Shown here piece by piece: positions 1-8,149 of a stretch of DNA of 15,295 nucleotides (its first letter is position 1; each line of letters opens with the position of its first letter). The notes beneath the pieces were generated by a model. It was not told where the DNA came from, did no database searches, and worked only from the letters and a program-made list of their open reading frames with translations. The position numbers were made by a program, and so were the translations under genes. Location: assembly GCA_023393475.1 (NCBI GenBank), contig JAEWLC010000008.1, positions 1 to 15,295 on the forward strand, read 5' to 3'. This DNA comes from Pseudomonadota bacterium (GTDB lineage: Bacteria > Pseudomonadota > Alphaproteobacteria > Rhizobiales > Devosiaceae).

Positions 1-100
1 CCTTCTCCCATCAAGGGAGAAGGCCCGACTGAGATATTTGCGGAGTGGCCTTCTCCCCTTGTGGGAGAAGGTGCCCGAAGGGCGGATGAGGGGTGGGCCA
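1..100. repeat. Paired palindromic intergenic repeat upstream of ureD
   Basis: Two hairpins with identical 9-bp arms CCTTCTCCC/GGGAGAAGG lie at 1-23 (loop ATCAA) and 49-71 (loop CTTGT). The second is followed by GGTGCCCGAAGGGCGGATG and GAGGGGTGGG. I recognise this arrangement from recurrent intergenic palindromes of Hyphomicrobiales genomes, but copy number cannot be tested here. A divergent member of the same type sits inside ureF (8836-8955) and shares the GGTGCCCG tail. The end of the repeat provides the likely ribosome binding site of ureD. Confidence 0.75.
88..93 (+). promoter_or_regulatory. Ribosome binding site of ureD, supplied by the repeat
   Basis: GAGGGG lies 12 nt before the GTG at 106. 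It is the only purine-rich Shine-Dalgarno-like stretch near the conserved UreD N-terminus, and it belongs to the tail of the palindromic repeat at 1-100. The spacing is longer than ideal, so the assignment is tentative. It favours GTG106 over GTG115. Confidence 0.4.
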
Positions 101-105
101 AAAGC

Positions 106-921
106 GTGAACGCCGTGACTCCCGCCATCCCCCACCAGCGCGCCCGCGGCATAGGTCGCATCGCCACGCACGTCCTCGATGGCCGCACCCGGCTCACCAC
201 CCTCTACCAGGAGGGTTGCGCCAAGATCCGGCTGCCGCATACGCACGACGAGAGCCTGCAGGCTGTTCTGATCAACACAGCCGGTGGCCTCACCGGCGGC
301 GACGACGTCGCCTGGGAGGTCAACGCGGCCCCGGGCGCGAAAATGGTTCTGACCACCCAGGCCTGCGAGCGCGTCTACCGCTCGCTTGGCGACGACGCGA
401 CCGTGCGGACCCGCATCGAAGTCGGCGCCGGGGCGCATCTCGACTGGCTGCCGCAGGAGACGATCCTGTTCGAGGGCGCGCGGCTGAATCGCAGCCTCGA
501 GGTCGATCTGGCGCCCGGTGCCAGCCTCTTTGCCATCGAAGCGATCCTGCTCGGTCGCGAGGCCATGGGCGAGGCCGCCCGCAACGCGCACCTCCACGAC
601 AACTGGCGCATCCGCCGCAATGGCCGGCTGGTCCACGCCGAAGCCACCCGCCTCTCCGCCGAAGCTCTCGAGCGCGACGGCATTTCGTTGCTCGCGGGGG
701 CCAACGCCTTCGCCACCCTGCTCTATGTCGGCGCCGATGCCGAGCTGAAGCTCGAGCGCGTGCGTGCGTTGCTCTCAGGCCAGTCCGGCGCCAGCGTCAT
801 CGGCGAACGCCTCGTCATACGGGCCATGGCGCCATCCGGGCTTGCGCTCCGCCGCATCATCACGCCAATAATCGCGCACCTCTCCGGCGCGGGCGCCCTG
901 CCCCGCCTCTGGCACCTCTAG
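106..921 (+). CDS. ureD: Urease accessory protein UreD
   Basis: UreD (UreH in some species) binds apo-urease first and, with UreF and UreG, forms the cytosolic complex that inserts nickel and carbamylates the active-site lysine. The product, 271 aa, has the usual family length. It begins with the typical HQRARG segment, followed by the family motifs LPHTHDESLQAVLINTAGG near residue 45 and TTQACERVYRS near residue 85. A longer reading from GTG61 would translate the palindromic repeat and is rejected; GTG106 follows GAGGGG and gives the normal N-terminus, with GTG115 as an alternative. The stop lies 10 nt before ureA, so ureD-ureA-ureB form one transcription unit. Identity is clear; the start is less certain. 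Confidence 0.93.
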   Translation: MNAVTPAIPHQRARGIGRIATHVLDGRTRLTTLYQEGCAKIRLPHTHDESLQAVLINTAGGLTGGDDVAWEVNAAPGAKMVLTTQACERVYRSLGDDATVRTRIEVGAGAHLDWLPQETILFEGARLNRSLEVDLAPGASLFAIEAILLGREAMGEAARNAHLHDNWRIRRNGRLVHAEATRLSAEALERDGISLLAGANAFATLLYVGADAELKLERVRALLSGQSGASVIGERLVIRAMAPSGLALRRIITPIIAHLSGAGALPRLWHL

Positions 922-931
922 GACCGACCGC

Positions 932-1234
932 ATGAACCTTACGCCTCGCGAGAAAGACAAGCTGCTGATCTCCATGGCCGCCATCGTCGCGCGCAAGCGC
1001 CTCGAACGCGGCGTGAAGCTCAACCATCCCGAGGCTATCGCGCTCATCACCGACTATGTCGTCGAGGGCGCCCGCGACGGCCGCTCCGTCGCCGCCCTGA
1101 TGGAAGCGGGAGCGCATGTGGTCACCCGCGCGCAGGTGATGGAGGGCATCCCCGAGATGATCCACGACATACAGGTCGAAGCCACCTTCCCCGACGGCAC
1201 CAAGCTGGTGACCGTCCATGAACCGATCAGGTGA
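932..1234 (+). CDS. ureA: Urease gamma subunit UreA
   Basis: UreA is the small gamma subunit of the bacterial three-subunit nickel urease, which hydrolyses urea to ammonia and carbamate in the cytosol. The protein is 100 aa, exactly the family length. It opens with the diagnostic MNLTPREKDKLL and continues with RGVKLNHPEAIALI near residue 27 and the GARDGRSVA segment near residue 46; it ends in HEPIR. The ATG follows an AGGA overlapping the end of ureD. Downstream, ureB starts 4 nt after the stop. Nothing is truncated. Confidence 0.97.
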   Translation: MNLTPREKDKLLISMAAIVARKRLERGVKLNHPEAIALITDYVVEGARDGRSVAALMEAGAHVVTRAQVMEGIPEMIHDIQVEATFPDGTKLVTVHEPIR

Positions 1235-1238
1235 TCCC

Positions 1239-1550
1239 ATGGCCTTCGTTCCCGGCGAAATCATCACCGTCCCCGGCGAAATCGAGCTCAACAAGGGCGC
1301 GCCGCAGGTCACCATCGAAGTCGCCAATACCGGCGACCGGCCGATCCAGGTCGGCTCGCACTACCACTTCTACGAAACCAACAACGGCCTGAGCTTCGAT
1401 CGCGAGGCCGCGCGCGGCATGCGGCTCGATATCGCCGCCGGCACCGCGGTGCGCTTCGAACCGGGCCAGACGCGCGAAGTCCGGCTGGTGCCGCTGTCGG
1501 GCGGCCGCACCGTCTACGGTTTCCAGCAGAAGGTCATGGGCAGCCTCTAG
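1239..1550 (+). CDS. ureB: Urease beta subunit UreB
   Basis: UreB is the beta subunit, which packs with UreA and UreC in the (alpha-beta-gamma)3 holoenzyme. The product is 103 aa, a normal length. It starts MAFVPGEIITVPGEIELN and carries the family signatures NTGDRPIQVGSHYHF near residue 31 and FEPGQ near residue 80, ending in the YGFQQKVMG motif. An upstream in-frame ATG at 1218 overlaps ureA and would add seven residues; ATG1239 is preferred because an AGG lies 7 nt before it and it gives the standard N-terminus. A terminator hairpin follows at 1560-1592, so transcription probably stops here rather than reading on to ureC, which lies 2.9 kb away. Confidence 0.96.
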   Translation: MAFVPGEIITVPGEIELNKGAPQVTIEVANTGDRPIQVGSHYHFYETNNGLSFDREAARGMRLDIAAGTAVRFEPGQTREVRLVPLSGGRTVYGFQQKVMGSL

Positions 1551-1559
1551 ACGCGAAAA

Positions 1560-1592
1560 GGGCGCGGCACCGGCGGTGCCACGCCCTTGTTT
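1560..1592. terminator. Bidirectional rho-independent terminator between ureB and the convergent exported-protein gene
   Basis: Twelve-base arms at 1560-1571 and 1575-1586 pair with one C-A mismatch around a GGC loop. The plus-strand side is followed by TTGTTT and the minus-strand side by TTTT. It lies 9 nt after the ureB stop and 21 nt beyond the 3' end of the convergent gene at 1608, so it can serve both. Confidence 0.8.
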
Positions 1593-1607
1593 GGTCTGCG
1601 GACTGAT

Positions 1608-1937
1608 TTAGCCGCGGACGAGGATCGTCACGTCGCTCGAGTCAGTCGCGCTGATGCCGATCACGTCATCCAGCGTCGCGCCATAGCTTTCGAGCTGGGC
1701 GACAAACCGCGGGTTGGCCTGCAGCTGGGCCCTCAGCGAATCGAGGTCGACCAGATCATTGGCGAGGCCGGTACCTGCCAGCACGGCGGCCTCTTCAGCA
1801 GGCGAAACCGTCTGGAAGGACAGCGTCGTGGCCGAGGAAAGGGCGCTGGTCGCGGAAATGCCGTCAGCAGCGGCCGCGATACCGGCGGTACCGAGCGACA
1901 GGGCGGCGGCGAGGGCAATTGCCTTGAGATTCATCAT
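1608..1937 (-). CDS. Small exported protein, paralogue A of a three-member family
   Basis: I do not recognise a named family for this 109-residue protein. Residues 1-23 form a clear signal peptide (a lysine, then a hydrophobic stretch ending GIAAAA), so the mature protein of about 86 residues is probably periplasmic or secreted. The C-terminal half has a helix-helix-strand look, with LRAQLQANP at 68-76 and ATLDDVIGISAT at 87-98. That segment aligns by eye with the products of 2057-2437 (VTLEQIVSVQVSG) and 10640-11050 (LDVNRVIAVSGS), which points to a paralogous family. A GGAGAG precedes the doubled ATG; the second ATG is equally possible. It has no cysteines. The gene ends against the bidirectional terminator at 1560-1592. 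Confidence 0.8.
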   Translation of the reverse strand: MMNLKAIALAAALSLGTAGIAAAADGISATSALSSATTLSFQTVSPAEEAAVLAGTGLANDLVDLDSLRAQLQANPRFVAQLESYGATLDDVIGISATDSSDVTILVRG

Positions 1938-2056
1938 CTTGGCTCTCCATCATTGAATTAATCACAATGGGGATACGCGCCGGGCCGGCCATGGTTTCTT
2001 CAACCGCGGTCACGGTCTGTTGCAGTGCCGTGATGGAACGCCGCCACTCGCCGCGG

Positions 2057-2437
2057 CTAGAGATCGTTGGCGTAGAGCACGCCGCCGCCATCTCCCGACA
2101 CCTGCACCGAGACGATCTGCTCAAGCGTCACTCCGCCGTTGCGTATGGCCCGCATCGCGATGGGGTTGATCACCAGGTTGCTCTGCAGGAACCGGATATC
2201 CCGTTCCTTCAGGTCGATCGCCCTGTAGAGGCGGGCCGCGTTCTGCTCCGCCCCGGCGAGGGACGAGAGGCGAACCACCCGCAGCCCGGACGCACTGTCG
2301 GCCCGTTCCGCATCGCGCAGGAACCGCGACCCCCCGATGCCGGAGATGATCGCGTTGATATCCATGAACTGGGCGAGCGCGACCTGCGGGGCAGCCATCA
2401 GCAGAACGGCTGCAAGTGCGGCGAATCGGGATTTCAT
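2057..2437 (-). CDS. Small exported protein, paralogue B of a three-member family
   Basis: This 126-residue protein has no function I can recognise. The signal peptide is at 1-22 (MKSR, then a hydrophobic run ending QVALA). The C-terminal domain contains IRFLQSNLVINP at 81-92 and VTLEQIVSVQVSG at 103-115, which matches the arrangement in paralogues A (1608-1937) and C (10640-11050). An upstream in-frame start at 2524 would add 29 unlikely residues; ATG2437 is chosen because a perfect GGAGG lies 5 nt before it and it gives a clean signal peptide. Paralogue A lies 119 nt downstream on the same strand, so the two may be cotranscribed. Confidence 0.82.
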   Translation of the reverse strand: MKSRFAALAAVLLMAAPQVALAQFMDINAIISGIGGSRFLRDAERADSASGLRVVRLSSLAGAEQNAARLYRAIDLKERDIRFLQSNLVINPIAMRAIRNGGVTLEQIVSVQVSGDGGGVLYANDL

Positions 2438-2569
2438 CTGAGCCTCCAGAAGTTTGAGCTGCAGCAGATACCCGCCCTGTGGCGAAATGCGGGTGTCCAG
2501 CCAACAGACGTTTGGCATTCCCATGAGATTTCGTTTAGGGATGCGCCGGTTTCAACGGGCAGGATAACG
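2438..2569. promoter_or_regulatory. Divergent intergenic region
   Basis: This 132-nt gap separates the minus-strand gene at 2057-2437 from the plus-strand gene at 2570-2971, so it must hold promoters for both if they are not read from further away. An imperfect dyad with ACCCGC at 2470-2475 and GCGGGT at 2489-2494 is visible. I see no convincing -35/-10 pair. Confidence 0.35.
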
Positions 2570-2971
2570 ATGGCGACCAAGGAAGACGACTTCAGGGAGC
2601 GCTTCGTAGCGGTGATGAAGGACTTGCACGAGAACGGCGAGTCCGACCAGGAGGCGATGTACCTCATCGGCAGCCTCGCTTCCCTGCTGATGGCCAAGGC
2701 CAACGCGCCGAGCTGGCCGGCCTTCAAGTCCAACCTAAAGCCGGTGGATTACTCCCTGTTGCTGTCCGACCTCGAAAAGCAGGGCAACAAGTTTCACAAG
2801 GACGGCAAGCGCAAGCACGCCTTCGCCGTGCAGGTGCTGGCCCTGTCCGTGGTCGCGCCCACCCAGGTGCATCGCGACGTGACCGCCGGCAACAAGCTGC
2901 TCGACCAGTATATTGCCCGCCTCGTCCGGGTCTTCCGCAAGGCCGAGGAGATGACGCCCAAGCCGCACTAA
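2570..2971 (+). CDS. Cytosolic protein of unknown function
   Basis: I cannot assign this 133-residue protein to a named family. It has no signal peptide or membrane segment and looks largely helical. Visible features are an acidic N-terminus, the stretch SWPAFKSNLKPVDYSLLL around residues 46-63, a strongly basic QGNKFHKDGKRKHAF patch near residues 69-83, and an amphipathic C-terminal helix with LLDQYIARLVRVFRKAEE. The reading frame is open far upstream (to 1967), but that part is antisense to paralogue B and is rejected. ATG2570 has AGGA 5 nt before it. It stands alone on the plus strand, 97 nt before the OB-fold protein gene. Confidence 0.72.
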   Translation: MATKEDDFRERFVAVMKDLHENGESDQEAMYLIGSLASLLMAKANAPSWPAFKSNLKPVDYSLLLSDLEKQGNKFHKDGKRKHAFAVQVLALSVVAPTQVHRDVTAGNKLLDQYIARLVRVFRKAEEMTPKPH

Positions 2972-3068
2972 GCATCCGGCCGGCGCATTTCAGTCAAACT
3001 GAGCACAACGCGGGCTCTGGCTTCTCGGCCAAGTCCTGTGACACTGTTGCCCTTTGGAGGGGAACAGC

Positions 3069-3452
3069 ATGCTCAAGTTATTCGCTACATTCCTGCTCGC
3101 GCTTGCGATGGTGACGCCGTCGGTTGCGCAGATGTCCGGCCGCGTCGGCGGACATGTGACTGCGGCTGAAGTCGCCGACCTGCGGCCGGGGACCGTGGTG
3201 GCGCTCACCGGATATTTCATCAAGCGCCACCAGGGGGAGTACTACCGCTTCCGCGACGATACCGGCGAGATCATCGTCGAAGTCGAGCGCCGCGTGTGGG
3301 GCAACCGCGAGATCGGGCCCCACATGCAGGTTCGCATCTTCGGCGAGGTCGAGCGCAGCCTGTTCGTCGGCCGCCACGTCGAGGTGAAACGCCTCGTCGT
3401 GATGGATCCCGCCGCTCATCTTCAGCCTTTCGGCGGCAGCGACCTCAGGTAG
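3069..3452 (+). CDS. Exported bacterial OB-fold (BOF) protein, YgiW/YdeI type
   Basis: A 127-residue exported protein with a signal peptide at about 1-20 (MLKLF, then a hydrophobic run ending PSVA). The mature part matches the YgiW/YdeI/NirD family OB-fold: a VADLRPGTVVALTGYF strand pair, YYRFRDDTGEIIVEV, then GPHMQVRIFGEVER and a final VEVKRLVV strand. Family members are periplasmic stress-tolerance proteins (peroxide, cadmium, acid or polymyxin) of unknown biochemical mechanism. ATG3069 is chosen because GGAGGGG lies 6 nt upstream; a TTG at 3054 in the same frame is rejected. The last 31 nt overlap the 3' end of the convergent cytochrome gene, so neither gene has its own terminator between them. 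Confidence 0.87.
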   Translation: MLKLFATFLLALAMVTPSVAQMSGRVGGHVTAAEVADLRPGTVVALTGYFIKRHQGEYYRFRDDTGEIIVEVERRVWGNREIGPHMQVRIFGEVERSLFVGRHVEVKRLVVMDPAAHLQPFGGSDLR

Positions 3453-4249
3453 AGGACGATCGCCTTCAGGTCGTCCGGCTTTACGTGGGCGTAGCTGCCA
3501 TAGGACATGGGCGGGAACATCGCGGTCCCGTCCGGCCGTGTGCCGGTGGTGATCATGGTGATCACCTCTTCGTCGCTGTATTTCGACAGGCCCGTCGGCG
3601 TCAGGTTGGCCGAAACCGAGACGCCCCACGGCCCGTGGAACTCCTGCCCGCCCTGCCCCAGGTGTGTCTCGAGCATCGGGCCCTGCGGCCCGAACGTTGT
3701 GTGGCAGACGACGCAATGGCCCACCGGACCGGCGAGGTACTGCCCGTACTCCACCGTGACGCCCTCGGGGACATCGGCGACCGTGGTCACCGGCGGGCCC
3801 CACGCCGGCGGCAGCGGCACCTTGTATTCGGATTCGCCTGGATCGTTCTCCACCGCCGGAACGGTGCGCAGGTACATCACGATCGACATCAGGTCCGTAT
3901 CGGACAGGCCCTTGTAGACCTCGAATGGCATCGGCATGCCGATCACCGTCCCGTCCGGACGGATGCCTTCGCGAATCGCCTTGGCGAGCTGCTCGTCGGT
4001 CCAGTCCTTGACGTGGCCCGCCGGTGTGATGTTGGGAGCGATCGCGGTAAACTGCTCGGTCTGTTCGACGAGGCGACCGCCGAGCGACTTCGTCATGTCG
4101 GGGCCAGCCGCCCCAAACGGCGTATGGCAGCTGCCGCATGCAGCAATGGTATTCACCAGATAATCGCCGCGTTCGACGGATGGCGCAGCGTAAGCGGCAC
4201 CCGCGACAAGAGTTGCGCCGGCGAGCGCCAGAGAAATAGCTTTTAACAT
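3422..4249 (-). CDS. Exported dihaem c-type cytochrome
   Basis: A 275-residue periplasmic electron carrier with a signal peptide at 1-21 (cleavage near AYAA) and two class I cytochrome c domains. Each domain has one haem-attachment CxxCH: CGSCH at 38-42 and CVVCH at 179-183. Candidate sixth-ligand methionines sit at 105/107 (GMPMPF) and 244/248 (MFPPM). Both domains carry the ANxTP segment (APNITP, SANLTP) and the GxRPDGT motif seen in cytochrome c subunits of membrane dehydrogenases and related dihaem proteins. No partner dehydrogenase gene is in the window, so the electron donor is unknown. GAGGG lies 4 nt before the ATG. It is divergent from ureC and overlaps the OB-fold gene at its 3' end. 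Confidence 0.92.
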   Translation of the reverse strand: MLKAISLALAGATLVAGAAYAAPSVERGDYLVNTIAACGSCHTPFGAAGPDMTKSLGGRLVEQTEQFTAIAPNITPAGHVKDWTDEQLAKAIREGIRPDGTVIGMPMPFEVYKGLSDTDLMSIVMYLRTVPAVENDPGESEYKVPLPPAWGPPVTTVADVPEGVTVEYGQYLAGPVGHCVVCHTTFGPQGPMLETHLGQGGQEFHGPWGVSVSANLTPTGLSKYSDEEVITMITTGTRPDGTAMFPPMSYGSYAHVKPDDLKAIVLYLRSLPPKG

Positions 4250-4429
4250 GTTGCCCTCAGGGGTGCGTCCAATTGCCCCCGCGGCAACAAGTTACTTGCC
4301 GCAGCCGCGGCTCTAAATTTGTTTCTTTTAGTCAGGTTTTATCTGCCGAATTTGTCGGCAAACCGCTGGACAGCCTCATGTTTAGGCGGTTGAAATGTCC
4401 CTGTTCGCCAAGCCTCCGAGGTCCTCTCC
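4250..4429. promoter_or_regulatory. Divergent upstream region of ureC and the cytochrome gene
   Basis: This 180-nt gap must hold the promoter of ureC, because the preceding genes are on the opposite strand. Two dyads are visible: GCGGCAA at 4281-4287 with TTGCCGC at 4296-4302 (8-nt spacer), and TGCCGA at 4344-4349 with TCGGCA at 4355-4360 (5-nt spacer). The region is AT-rich around 4311-4343, unlike its surroundings. GAGG at 4418-4421 is the ureC ribosome binding site. I see no clear sigma-54 element or NtrC site, and no confident -35/-10 pair. Confidence 0.45.
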
Positions 4430-6139
<1,710 letters not shown>

Positions 6140-6200
6140 GTCACTTATCCCCGCCGGTTTGTTCATGCTACGTTCTCCCCGTTGAGTCGAGGAGGACGGC

Positions 6201-7049
6201 ATGGCGGCAGATCTCGCGGGCAAGGTTTGCCTCGTCACGGGAGCGAGCCGTGGCGTCGGGCGCGGCGTGGCACTGGGCCTCCTCGAAGCTGGCGCGACGG
6301 TGCATGTCACAGGCCGCACCATCCGCAATGGCGAGCATCCCGAGGGGCTTGACCGGGCTGGCTCGCTGGCCGCCGTCCTCGATGAATCCGCGGCCTTTCC
6401 CGGCCGCTGCATCGCGCATCGCGTCGACCATGCGCATGACAGCGAGACCGAGGCCGTGGTCCGCAAGGTGATCGCCGAAAACGACCGCCTAGATATTCTC
6501 GTGAACTCGGCCTGGGGCGGCTACGAGCGGATGGTCGAGGACGACCGCTACACCTGGGAAGATCCGCTCTGGATGCAGCCCATGTGGCGCTGGGACGCGA
6601 TGATGGATGTGGGGGTCCGCTCGTCCTGGTGCGCCATACGCATTGCCAGCGAACAGATGGCCCACCAGCGCTCGGGCCTGATCGTCAACATCTCGTTCTG
6701 GGCCGCGCAGAAGTTCATGCAGAACGTCGCCTACGGCATATCCAAGGCCGCCATGGACAAGATGGCCTCCGACGTCGCCCACCAGATGCGCGAGTTCGGC
6801 GTCGCCGCGGTCTCGCTCTATCCCGGCCTCGTCCGGACCGAGGAAGTGCTGAAGAACGCCGCGTTCTTCGATATGTCGAACTCGGAGAGCCCACAGTTCC
6901 AGGGCCGCGCAGTCGCCCGTCTCGCGACGGACCCGGCACTGATGGCCAAATCCGGCCGCGTCTTCACCAGCGCCGACCTCGCCCTCGAATACGGCTATGC
7001 CGATATCGACGGCTACCAGCCACGCCCCAACACCATCGAGACGGTCTAG
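6201..7049 (+). CDS. Short-chain dehydrogenase/reductase, DHRS1-like
   Basis: A 282-residue cytosolic NAD(P)-dependent oxidoreductase with a classical SDR Rossmann fold. The cofactor motif TGASRGVG is at 13-20, an NSAWG stands at 102-106 where most SDRs have NNAG, the catalytic serine is probably Ser165 (VNIS), and the catalytic pair is Tyr178/Lys182 (YGISK). The C-terminal half (SLYPGLVRTE, then LATDP and YGYADIDGYQP) resembles the DHRS1 subfamily rather than fatty-acid reductases; its bacterial substrate is unknown. AGGAGG lies 5 nt before the ATG. It starts 61 nt after ureC on the same strand, so it could be cotranscribed, but there is no known role for such an enzyme in urease activity. 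Confidence 0.9.
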   Translation: MAADLAGKVCLVTGASRGVGRGVALGLLEAGATVHVTGRTIRNGEHPEGLDRAGSLAAVLDESAAFPGRCIAHRVDHAHDSETEAVVRKVIAENDRLDILVNSAWGGYERMVEDDRYTWEDPLWMQPMWRWDAMMDVGVRSSWCAIRIASEQMAHQRSGLIVNISFWAAQKFMQNVAYGISKAAMDKMASDVAHQMREFGVAAVSLYPGLVRTEEVLKNAAFFDMSNSESPQFQGRAVARLATDPALMAKSGRVFTSADLALEYGYADIDGYQPRPNTIETV

Positions 7050-7068
7050 GCTGCTGCAACGATTTCGG

Positions 7069-7096
7069 CTGACCCGTCGCGGCGTTCTGCTACCCT
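7069..7096 (+). promoter_or_regulatory. Possible promoter before the MliC-like gene
   Basis: CTGACCC at 7069-7075 and GCTACCCT at 7089-7096, 13 nt apart, resemble the Caulobacter housekeeping promoter (TTGaCgS, 10-14 nt, GCTANAWC). The match is partial and other sites in GC-rich DNA will look similar. GCTACGTT at 6167-6174 before the dehydrogenase gene is a comparable -10-like element without a good -35. Confidence 0.3.
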
Positions 7097-7127
7097 TCCG
7101 CTACTGAATCGCGAGGAGGACTTGCCG

Positions 7128-7469
7128 ATGGAAGCGCTAGCCACTGCTGCCATGATGCAGAATGTCGATGTCTCCGCGCAGGTTGTCCTGAGCCTCGCCG
7201 GCGACTTCCAGCGCACCACGCACACATACCAGTGCGAGGGGCTGGACCCCTTCGTGGTCGATTTCATCAATGCCGAACCCAACTTCCTCGCCATCATTCC
7301 GATCGGCGGCAAGAAGCTGGTTTTCGTCAACGTCATCTCCGGTTCGGGGGCCCGCTATGTCGCGGGGCAGTACGAGTTCTGGAGCAAGGGCAGCGAGGCA
7401 ACCTTCACGGACCTGCAGGCCGATCCGCAGACGCCGGTGAGTTGTTCCGAAGCGACCGAGACGCCGTAG
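7128..7469 (+). CDS. MliC-like (C-type lysozyme inhibitor) domain protein
   Basis: A 113-residue protein whose body matches the MliC family of lysozyme inhibitors: YQCEG at 34-38, DFINAEPNFLAI at 45-56, the loop motif SGSGARY at 71-77 that in MliC inserts into the lysozyme active site, and WSKGSEATF at 85-93. Cys36 and Cys106 are placed to form the conserved disulfide. Known members are periplasmic or lipoproteins, but this N-terminus (MEALATAAMMQ) has no basic residue and no lipobox, so export is unclear. ATG7128 is set by AGGAGGA at 7114-7120, 7 nt upstream; no other in-frame ATG/GTG start exists before the dehydrogenase stop. The next gene starts 4 nt after the stop. Confidence 0.85.
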   Translation: MEALATAAMMQNVDVSAQVVLSLAGDFQRTTHTYQCEGLDPFVVDFINAEPNFLAIIPIGGKKLVFVNVISGSGARYVAGQYEFWSKGSEATFTDLQADPQTPVSCSEATETP

Positions 7470-7473
7470 CGCC

Positions 7474-8061
7474 ATGGAGCCAGGCATCGCGCACGACGTG
7501 TTCGTCCACGTCCGCATCGTCATGGGCACGGTAATCGGCCTTGGCCTGACGCGGCTGCTCATGGGAACCGCGAGCCTGATCCAGCACCCGCAACGGGACC
7601 GGGTCTCGGTGCTGCACCTGCTGTGGGTCTTCTCGATCGCGGTCGAGCTGATCCTGTTCTGGTGGTGGGAATACGACCTCGCCGACCTGCCAAGCTGGAA
7701 CTTCGGCACCTTCGCGTTCCTGATCTTCTATTCCGTGACGCTGTTCGCGCTGGCGGCGCTGCTGTTTCCCGACAAGCTCGACGAGTACGACGGCTACGAG
7801 GATTTCTTCATCAAGCGCCGCCATTGGTTCTTTGGCATTTTCGGGCTGACCTTCCTGCTCGACATGGTCGATACCCTGATCAAGGGCGCGCCCTATTTCG
7901 ACGCGATGGACAGCACCTACATCGTCCAGATCCCGTTCGGCCTCGCGCTCTCCGCCATCGCCATCTGGACGCCTGACAAGCGCTTCCAGTTAGGGTTCGT
8001 GATCCTCCACCTGCTCTACCAGGCCTGGTCCATCATCTTCTATTTCAACGTCCGCGCCTGA
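7474..8061 (+). CDS. Six-helix integral membrane protein of unknown function
   Basis: A 195-residue inner-membrane protein with about six predicted transmembrane segments near residues 13-33, 46-64, 75-97, 117-135, 148-166 and 171-192. A hydrophilic acidic loop (DKLDEYDGYEDFF) and a basic KRRHWFFG stretch separate helices 3 and 4. I recognise no enzymatic motif, cysteine cluster or metal-binding histidine array, so it is not evidently a nickel or urea transporter. It starts 4 nt after the MliC-like gene and is probably cotranscribed with it. The start has only a weak ribosome binding site; M17 is an alternative. Confidence 0.82.
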   Translation: MEPGIAHDVFVHVRIVMGTVIGLGLTRLLMGTASLIQHPQRDRVSVLHLLWVFSIAVELILFWWWEYDLADLPSWNFGTFAFLIFYSVTLFALAALLFPDKLDEYDGYEDFFIKRRHWFFGIFGLTFLLDMVDTLIKGAPYFDAMDSTYIVQIPFGLALSAIAIWTPDKRFQLGFVILHLLYQAWSIIFYFNVRA

Positions 8062-8083
8062 TACGCCACGCAGGGCATTTGCG

Positions 8084-8107
8084 GTGACTCGGCTTCGCCG
8101 CTAAGGT
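8084..8107 (+). promoter_or_regulatory. Possible promoter of the ureE-ureG operon
   Basis: GTGACTC at 8084-8090 and GCTAAGGT at 8100-8107 resemble the -35 and -10 elements of the Caulobacter-type housekeeping promoter, with a spacer (9 nt) at the short limit. The position, 43 nt before ureE in an 88-nt gap, is sensible. A small CGGC-TTC-GCCG hairpin at 8090-8100 lies between the elements. Confidence 0.3.
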
Positions 8108-8149
8108 CGCTGCCGACGGTTGGGAAGCCTCGAAGACTTGGTTGTGTAA

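Noticed and set aside
1951..1969. CATTG/CAATG dyad before the exported-protein gene, considered as an FNR-type site
   Set aside because: The half-sites do not fit TTGAT-N4-ATCAA, and a 5-bp match is expected by chance.
1967..2569. N-terminal extension of the gene at 2570
   Set aside because: It is antisense to the exported-protein gene at 2057-2437, which has a clear signal peptide and a perfect ribosome binding site.
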